DNA from: Prevotellaceae bacterium UBA3849
Lineage (GTDB): Bacteria > Bacteroidota > Bacteroidia > Bacteroidales > Bacteroidaceae
Length of the DNA: 38,618 nt
Assembly (NCBI GenBank): GCA_002392645.1
Contig: DGHL01000014.1
Coordinates: 1-38,618, forward strand
Direction of reading: 5' to 3'
In this document: one piece after another, positions 33,017 through 38,618 of the stretch
How the letters are laid out: every line of letters begins with the position of its first letter
How positions within the stretch are numbered: the stretch's first letter is position 1
The notes under the pieces: generated by a model
Told to the model about the DNA's origin: nothing
Database searches by the model: none
Seen by the model: only the letters and a program-made list of their open reading frames with translations
Program-made: the position numbers and the translations under genes

Positions 33017-35017
33017 ATGAAACTACTACTGACAACAACTTTATTATTTCTGTCATCATTATTCGTGTCGGCAAATACCGGTACCTTTGAGGCCGGCAAG
33101 GGCACTTTCCTTCTTAACGGCAAGCCATTCGTGGTAAAGGCTGCCGAACTGCACTATGCCCGCATTCCCCGTGCCTACTGGGAGCATCGCATCAAGATGT
33201 GCAAGGCTCTCGGCATGAACACCATCTGCATATACATCTTCTGGAACAAGCACGAACGCCGGGAGGGCGTCTTCAACTGGAGCGGAGAGAACGATGTTGC
33301 TGAGTTCTGCCGCCTGTGTCAGAAGAACGGAATGTACGTCATCGTGCGTCCCGGACCATACGTATGTGCAGAATGGGAGATGGGCGGCCTGCCATGGTGG
33401 CTGTTGAAGAAACGCGACATCAAGCTGCGCGAGCAGGATCCTTACTTCATGGAGTGCGTGCGTCGCTTCGAGGGCGAGGTAGGCAGACAACTGGCACCGC
33501 TGACCATACAGAACGGCGGTCCTATAATAATGGTACAGGTGGAGAACGAGTATGGCTCATACGCCACCAACAAACCATACGTGAGTGAGATACGCGACTG
33601 CCTGCGCTCCGTAGGCTTCGACAAAGTGGTACTGTTCCAGTGCGACTGGTCAAGCAACTTCGAGCAGAATGCGCTGCCCGACCTGCTGTGGACCATGAAC
33701 TTCGGCACCGGCGCGAAGGTGCTCGACCAGTTCAGGCGTGTAAAGGAACTGCGCCCTGATGCACCGCTGATGTGCTCGGAATACTGGAGCGGATGGTTTG
33801 ACGGATGGGGCACTGCACACCAGACACGCCCTGCCGACGCCATGGTCAAGGGCATAAAGACAATGCTCGACAATGGCATATCATTCTCATTATACATGAC
33901 ACATGGCGGAACGTCATTCGGACAGTGGGCTGGTGCAAACAACAAGGGGTTTGCGCCTGACTGCACCAGCTATGACTATGACGCACCTATCAACGAGCAG
34001 GGAGCGGCTACAGACAAGTATTACCAGCTGCGCGAACTGTTGCAAAAATACTCTGACGGGAAACTGCCCGACGTCCCCAAGCCGATGCCGATAATAGAGA
34101 TTCCAGAAGTGAGGTTCGACCACATGATGCCACTGCTCCGTGCCGGCAACATGCCGGAGCCTCTGTCATCGCACGACGTGATGCCGATGGAACAGTACGA
34201 TCAGGGTTTCGGCAGCATACTCTACTCTACCACCATGCCTGCAGTAAAGGCGGGCACGCTGCTGCAGGTCAGCGATATGTGCGACTATGCCATCGTCTAT
34301 GTGAACGACAGGAAGATAGGCGAGCTCTACCGTGGCAACGGATATGAGACTACGCTGCGACTGCCTGAGGACGTGGCGGAGGGCAGCACTCTCGACATCT
34401 TCGTCGAGGCCATGGGGCGCATCAATTACTCTAAGCTCATCAACGACCCTAAGGGAATAACGCGCAGCGTGGAACTGCTTGCCACCAACGGCAAGGATGA
34501 AGTGACATACAACCTGAAGGACTGGAAAGTATATCGCTTCCCTATATATGACGATGCAGCTTCCATCGACAGCCTCGCCGACAACATGAGTGCCATACCC
34601 TTCACGGGCTCCGCCGGCACACCGGCATACTACAAGGCTTCATTCTACCTGAAGAAGACAGGCGACACATACCTCGACATGAGCACATGGGGCAAGGGCC
34701 TCGTATGGGTTAACGGCCATTGCCTGGGACGCTTCTGGAACGTAGGTCCGCAGCAGACGCTCTTCCTGCCGGGCTGCTGGCTCAGGAAAGGCAGAAACAG
34801 AATCGTGGTGCTCGACATCACCGGACCGCGCAAGGCTGCCACAAGGGGACTGTCACACCCCGTCGTTGACCAGCTGCACCGCGAGTACCTGCCAAAAGAC
34901 GCCGTCAAGGGCGACGCACTGAAAAAAGCACTTGCAGGCAGAAGCAAGGGAGCGAAGGCACAAGGCACAGACGACGGCGGCCCCGGTAATGATGCTGCAC
35001 CCGGTGCCGCAGAGTAG
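33017..35017 (+). CDS. GH35 beta-galactosidase
   Basis: Encodes 666 residues from the ATG at 33017, which begins a good signal peptide (MKLLLTTTLLFLSSLFVSA); the frame is open to 32951 but that part overlaps the promoter. The TIM barrel carries FLLNGKPFVVKAAELHYARI, GPYVCAEWEMGGLPWWL, the acid/base Glu178 in VENEYGSY and the nucleophile Glu255 in CSEYWSGWFDGWG. Beta-sandwich domains follow (WVNGHCLGRFWNVGPQQTLF). It removes terminal beta-galactose from glycans, probably in the periplasm. The last ~35 residues are a Gly/Ala/Lys/Asp low-complexity tail (GRSKGAKAQGTDDGG). No SusCD pair is nearby. Confidence 0.95.
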   Translation: MKLLLTTTLLFLSSLFVSANTGTFEAGKGTFLLNGKPFVVKAAELHYARIPRAYWEHRIKMCKALGMNTICIYIFWNKHERREGVFNWSGENDVAEFCRLCQKNGMYVIVRPGPYVCAEWEMGGLPWWLLKKRDIKLREQDPYFMECVRRFEGEVGRQLAPLTIQNGGPIIMVQVENEYGSYATNKPYVSEIRDCLRSVGFDKVVLFQCDWSSNFEQNALPDLLWTMNFGTGAKVLDQFRRVKELRPDAPLMCSEYWSGWFDGWGTAHQTRPADAMVKGIKTMLDNGISFSLYMTHGGTSFGQWAGANNKGFAPDCTSYDYDAPINEQGAATDKYYQLRELLQKYSDGKLPDVPKPMPIIEIPEVRFDHMMPLLRAGNMPEPLSSHDVMPMEQYDQGFGSILYSTTMPAVKAGTLLQVSDMCDYAIVYVNDRKIGELYRGNGYETTLRLPEDVAEGSTLDIFVEAMGRINYSKLINDPKGITRSVELLATNGKDEVTYNLKDWKVYRFPIYDDAASIDSLADNMSAIPFTGSAGTPAYYKASFYLKKTGDTYLDMSTWGKGLVWVNGHCLGRFWNVGPQQTLFLPGCWLRKGRNRIVVLDITGPRKAATRGLSHPVVDQLHREYLPKDAVKGDALKKALAGRSKGAKAQGTDDGGPGNDAAPGAAE

Positions 35018-35039
35018 CATGGAACTTTTATAAGAAGAT

Positions 35040-35083
35040 AAAAATGGAAGAATATAAGTCGTTACTTACATTCTTCCATTTTT
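35040..35083. terminator. Bidirectional terminator between convergent genes
   Basis: A perfect 14-bp stem (AAAAATGGAAGAAT, 35040-35053, with 35070-35083) and a 16-base loop. The arms give a T-tract on either strand, so it can end both the GH35 gene (+) and the nuclease-helicase gene (-). Confidence 0.8.
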
Positions 35084-35131
35084 GTTTATTCCTCAATCCT
35101 TCCGCCCGGTGCTTCGCCTGCGAAGGAGAAA

Positions 35132-38100
35132 TCAAGCCTTAAGACCTTCTAACAGCCTTCTGAACACCTCGTTGTGCCTGAGTATGTCAGGATTTCCCAC
35201 TATCACCTCCCTGCACCGCGCCCTCGTGAGGGCCACGTTAAGGCGGCGGTCTATCATGGCATTGCTCCGTGGGTCAAGAAAGGAGTTGGAGGTAAGGAAG
35301 CGCAGCTGATAGACATACTGCACGGTGAAGCCATATACTATCACGTCGCGCTGCGAACCCTGATAGCGCTCTACCGTATCGATGGTAACGTCGCGCAGTT
35401 CGTTGATGCCGTATGCGTCAAGGGCTTTCCTTACTGCGGTTATCTGGTTGCGGTAAGGCACTATCACGCCTACGGTCTTCTGTGCGTCGAACTCCCTGCC
35501 TGCCTCCTGCCATGCCTTTGCCACTGCCTGCGCAATCACGGCAGCCTCGTCCTCGTTTACCTTGTCGGACATGGAGCGTGCGGGCTTCGGCACTGCCACG
35601 AACTCAACCCGCGGCCCTTGTCCGTCAACCTGCAGCTGATGCGGCAAACCTGCTATGCCGAGCTTGTTGTCATAGAAAGCCTCGTTGGGAAATTGCGCTA
35701 TGGCAGGGTGCATGCGTCCCTGGTTGCGCAGCAGGTATGAGTGGGCAGGGTAGAGCGAGAGCATACGCTCAAACAGGGAGTTGCGGCAGTTGTACAGTCC
35801 TATGCCGTGCAGCATGTCGTCATCCACCCTTGACTCATCCTCCGATTGCTGCACTACGGCAGGCAGTTGCTTGTGGTCGCCTATCATTACGAACTTGCGT
35901 ATGGCTACGTCAATGCCGTCGGTGGCAGACAGCAGTCCCAGCAGCTGGGGCTCCAATATCTGCGACGCCTCGTCTATTATGGCGAGGCTGAACGATTTCA
36001 GCCTGAACAGCGAGTTTGCCGCTGCAGACAGTGACGTGGTGGTGCCCACGAAGATGTGCGAGCTGTCTGTCAGCGACCGTATCTCACCGATATTGCGGCA
36101 TGCCCTGCTCTTCTCCTCCAGCAGATATCCGCGGTAGCATTCCTCACACGACAATGCACTGCCGACCCTGACGAAGTCGTATGGCTCGCTGCCGTCATCG
36201 GGATGGCACAGCTTGCTGCAAATCTCGTCCACCGCGCGGTTGGTGTATGCCATCAGCAATACGCTGCCTTCGGGGTTGCTAAGCCGCTCCTCCTTCAGTA
36301 TGTTCATAAGTCCGAAAGACGTCTTGCCCGTGCCGGGCGGACCTATTACCAGGAACATGTCCTGTGCCTGCTTGGCCTGCAGTACGAGGTCGTTGAAACC
36401 GCCATACTCTCCGCACAGCTTCATGTCGGCATTCACCTCGGGCTCGCGCTGCCCCAGTATCATGGCACGACGGTGGACGGGAGCAGTCAGGAACTGGTGC
36501 AGCGAGCGCAGTTGAGCAGTGTGCGACGACTCATACATGTCGTGCTCCAGTGCCCATTTCCACCCCCTACGCTGCTTAAATACGTCCTTGTCAGTCTGCG
36601 GAGCCTTCAGCCTTACGCAAACCTCCACGCACTCCCTGCCTATGGACAGCTTTTCTATGCTGCCGCGGTGCACGATGGTCTTCCTTATGTCCGGCTCATG
36701 GCCAGCCTCATAGGCATGCAGCGCCACGATGTCGCCCTGCCTGAAGTTAGCCGATATGGCGCTGTCGGTAGTCTGCGCCGTCATTACGATGCCCGTCACG
36801 CCGTCATCGTCACCCTCATGCCTCAGTCGGGCTATTGTAAGGTCGTGCAGTATGGAGCCAGCCAACAGTTTATCGGCAAGCGTGTCATGCCACTTTGCGG
36901 AGAATCCGGAGTCCTCCTTGCCGTTACTGCCCATCTTCGCCATTACGTGCTCAGCCTCCACAAACTGCACCATGCGCATGAAGTAGGCCTTCTCCAGCGG
37001 CGTGGCATCATGTATGGGTGACAGTATCTCCGCCAACTGCGGTCTTACGTACATGCTCCAGAATCTGTCGCTTATCGGCTTGCGCAACAGTTTCTCCGGC
37101 GTCATCCTCAGCAAGACGTCGGCACCTCCCTTGGCATACGACATCTCGCACCATGCCGTCTGGTTGCGCAGCATTACAGCCTCCTTCAGCAGTTCGGGAG
37201 CCGCGCCCAGTCTTAAGAGCCCGTTCTTGTACTTAGAGTAGAGCAGGAACGACTGTATGTGGCTGTTGTCTATGTCGTGCCCGTCGAGTTTGTAGCCATA
37301 GTGCAGCATCGCCATGTAGAGCAGCATCTGCACATAGTGCTTCTCCTGATATACCGGTGTGTCGGGGTCCTGCTGCGGAAAACCGCCTTTGCCCGATTTT
37401 TGTTCTATGAGCACCCTGAAATCCTTCTGCAGGAAGTCTATACGTCCCTGCAGTCCCAGTGTTTCGCAGAAGAACGACGGTTCCAGTATCACCTGAGCCG
37501 GGTCATAGTGTCCGACCTCCTTGCCCAGAGCCTCGCTTACCACGTTGTGTATGTTCTCACGTTGCTGTTTCGCCTCACTGTGGAAAGAGGCATCGATATC
37601 GCTGGCGGCAGCCATAGCCAGTGCGTTATGCCTGAAAAAGTCCGTCACGCTCTCTGCATAGCTGCGCTGTGATCCGTGTACTTCCTCGTCAAGCATCTGC
37701 GATGCCAGGTTACCCAGGTGTATAGCCTTTGTCGGGTACACCGTTCTAAGTTGGCTCAGCAGTGCAGCGTAAGGCGTGTTGGCATAGCTCTCAAAGCATC
37801 CTGCCACCGACGTTATGTCTATCAGGTAGTCAGGCTGGTAGATTATCAGTTCGGGCACCAGTGCACCGCCGTTGCCGTCACCCTCGTTGCCGTCGCTCCT
37901 TCGTGGCTTTACGAGGTTCACCTCGCATCCCTTCTCAAGCAGTTGCGCTATGTATTCCCACCCGCTCGGAATCACGGCGCGTGCATAGCCCAGTTCCTCG
38001 GTGTCACCGTATATGTTGCCATCGTCCCACTCCTGCACCACCATGCGTATGCAGTCGCCTATCAGCCTGCGGTGGCGCCTTGTGCGCTTCTTTCCGGCAA

Positions 38101-38482
38101 ACAGCATCCTTATGTCCTCAGGTATGGCACTGCCGGCATCCTCGCCCTTCGGCGTGAATATCAGGCTTATGAACTTAGTCAGAGCCTCCATGTCTTCAGC
38201 CATGCAGCCACGCAGAGCTTCAGTCTTGGCAGAGTCTATGCTTCTCAGCCTCTTCCTGAGGTCGTTCAGAGCCATCATCAGCGACTTGTCGGCGTCATGC
38301 TCCTTGCACAGGTAGTCAGTCTTGGCAAAAAGTCCGCCGAAGCGCAGTCTGCTGTCAGCCAGCTTTTGCTCAATGCTCCGCCTCAGTGCAATGTTCATCA
38401 GTCTGTAGCACTGCCTGATGTCGCCCTCGGCAGCCTCGTTGGCAGCCTTCCTTATTATGTCGAAATATTCAGTCTGTTCCAT
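35132..38482 (-). CDS. Dna2-like nuclease-helicase (PD-(D/E)XK plus superfamily 1 helicase)
   Basis: Encodes 1116 residues from the ATG at 38482; the frame is open to 38581 but that part contains the promoter. Near residues 345-385 is a RecB/Dna2-type nuclease core: GRIDFL, VLIEQKSGKGGF and HYVQMLLYMAML (Asp, Glu-x-Lys, Gln motifs). The C-terminal ~410 residues are an AAA_11/AAA_12 (UPF1/Dna2-like) helicase: GPPGTGKTS near 710, AIIDEASQ near 837, GDHKQLPAV, GRMHP, VGVIVPYRNQ, VERYQGSQRDVI and LNVALTRAR. It probably processes DNA ends or flaps. Four cysteines of the Dna2/Cas4 Fe-S site are not evident. Confidence 0.88.
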   Translation of the reverse strand: MEQTEYFDIIRKAANEAAEGDIRQCYRLMNIALRRSIEQKLADSRLRFGGLFAKTDYLCKEHDADKSLMMALNDLRKRLRSIDSAKTEALRGCMAEDMEALTKFISLIFTPKGEDAGSAIPEDIRMLFAGKKRTRRHRRLIGDCIRMVVQEWDDGNIYGDTEELGYARAVIPSGWEYIAQLLEKGCEVNLVKPRRSDGNEGDGNGGALVPELIIYQPDYLIDITSVAGCFESYANTPYAALLSQLRTVYPTKAIHLGNLASQMLDEEVHGSQRSYAESVTDFFRHNALAMAAASDIDASFHSEAKQQRENIHNVVSEALGKEVGHYDPAQVILEPSFFCETLGLQGRIDFLQKDFRVLIEQKSGKGGFPQQDPDTPVYQEKHYVQMLLYMAMLHYGYKLDGHDIDNSHIQSFLLYSKYKNGLLRLGAAPELLKEAVMLRNQTAWCEMSYAKGGADVLLRMTPEKLLRKPISDRFWSMYVRPQLAEILSPIHDATPLEKAYFMRMVQFVEAEHVMAKMGSNGKEDSGFSAKWHDTLADKLLAGSILHDLTIARLRHEGDDDGVTGIVMTAQTTDSAISANFRQGDIVALHAYEAGHEPDIRKTIVHRGSIEKLSIGRECVEVCVRLKAPQTDKDVFKQRRGWKWALEHDMYESSHTAQLRSLHQFLTAPVHRRAMILGQREPEVNADMKLCGEYGGFNDLVLQAKQAQDMFLVIGPPGTGKTSFGLMNILKEERLSNPEGSVLLMAYTNRAVDEICSKLCHPDDGSEPYDFVRVGSALSCEECYRGYLLEEKSRACRNIGEIRSLTDSSHIFVGTTTSLSAAANSLFRLKSFSLAIIDEASQILEPQLLGLLSATDGIDVAIRKFVMIGDHKQLPAVVQQSEDESRVDDDMLHGIGLYNCRNSLFERMLSLYPAHSYLLRNQGRMHPAIAQFPNEAFYDNKLGIAGLPHQLQVDGQGPRVEFVAVPKPARSMSDKVNEDEAAVIAQAVAKAWQEAGREFDAQKTVGVIVPYRNQITAVRKALDAYGINELRDVTIDTVERYQGSQRDVIVYGFTVQYVYQLRFLTSNSFLDPRSNAMIDRRLNVALTRARCREVIVGNPDILRHNEVFRRLLEGLKA

Positions 38483-38494
38483 AGATGCAGGGTG

Positions 38495-38526
38495 CAAAGT
38501 TACATAAAAACGCATGAAAAGCCAAA
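38495..38526 (-). promoter_or_regulatory. Promoter of the Dna2-like gene
   Basis: Minus strand: TTTG (38523-38526), 20 bases, TAACTTTG (38495-38502), a full consensus match, about 13 bases before the start codon at 38482. The leader would be very short. Confidence 0.75.
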
Positions 38527-38566
38527 TTTTTGCTATGTTATCTATGTAAATCTGAAAAGTTTTTAT

Positions 38567-38574
38567 TAACTTTG
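38567..38574 (+). promoter_or_regulatory. -7 box of a promoter leading out of the window
   Basis: TAACTTTG on the plus strand. The -33 region at the expected distance reads TATG, a poor match. Transcription would start near 38581 and enter the dispersed palindrome at 38601 before any gene beyond the window. Confidence 0.45.
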
Positions 38575-38600
38575 CGAGCAAAAACCATATTTTAGTTTAG

Positions 38601-38618
38601 GTGGGTTCTAATAATTCC
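38601..38618. repeat. Dispersed palindrome, cut by the window end
   Basis: The last 18 bases are identical to 82-99, the first 18 bases of the left palindrome; the match extends a few bases upstream (TAGGTGGG). The remaining bases and any second copy lie outside the window. Confidence 0.6.

Overview
The window looks like a chromosomal segment of a Bacteroidales bacterium, most likely Prevotella or a close relative. Reasons: intergenic starts show the Bacteroidetes promoter pattern (TTTG, about 20 bases, TAnnTTTG) instead of E. coli boxes; Shine-Dalgarno sites are weak; and the families are typical of the group (DUF4468, DUF5686, putative porin, FISUMP-type lipoprotein, LytTR/LytS pair, GH35 beta-galactosidase). 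No tRNA, rRNA, prophage or CRISPR array was recognised. Assignments rest on reading the translations and motifs; no database search was run.

Layout. 1-288: a small palindrome-bounded repeat element. 289-1788: RecD-like helicase. 1789-2800: gene-free, with a terminator, a 22-bp tandem repeat array and mosaic dispersed repeats. 2801-7468: accessory minus-strand island of exported proteins (two lipoproteins sharing an almost identical leader, a beta-barrel, another lipoprotein, a TolB-like propeller), interrupted by an IS110-type transposase remnant. 7545-8011: promoter, a possible 47-codon ORF and a ~280-base imperfect inverted repeat ending in a T-tract, reading toward the island; this is the most unusual object here. 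8200-8780: repeats and the rnf terminator.

8781-14256: minus-strand operon rseC-like, rnfB, rnfC, rnfD, rnfG, rnfE, rnfA, encoding the ferredoxin:NAD+ oxidoreductase (ion-pumping Rnf complex). RnfB is short, lacks the usual ferredoxin domains and shares a C-terminal tail with RnfC. A divergent plus-strand cluster (14531-21148) holds pyruvate kinase, an RluA-type pseudouridine synthase, two small membrane proteins, a DUF4468 protein, a putative porin and queC, closed by a strong terminator. A DUF5686 outer-membrane protein follows (21366-23930).

24439-31276: minus-strand operon TolC-like, MacA-like, ABC ATPase, MacB-like permease, LytS-type histidine kinase, LytTR regulator: a tripartite efflux system with its own sensor, whose periplasmic loop is very rich in His and Met. 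31602-38482: rarA, a divergent GH35 beta-galactosidase, and a large Dna2-like nuclease-helicase. The right edge cuts another copy of the palindrome seen at the left edge.
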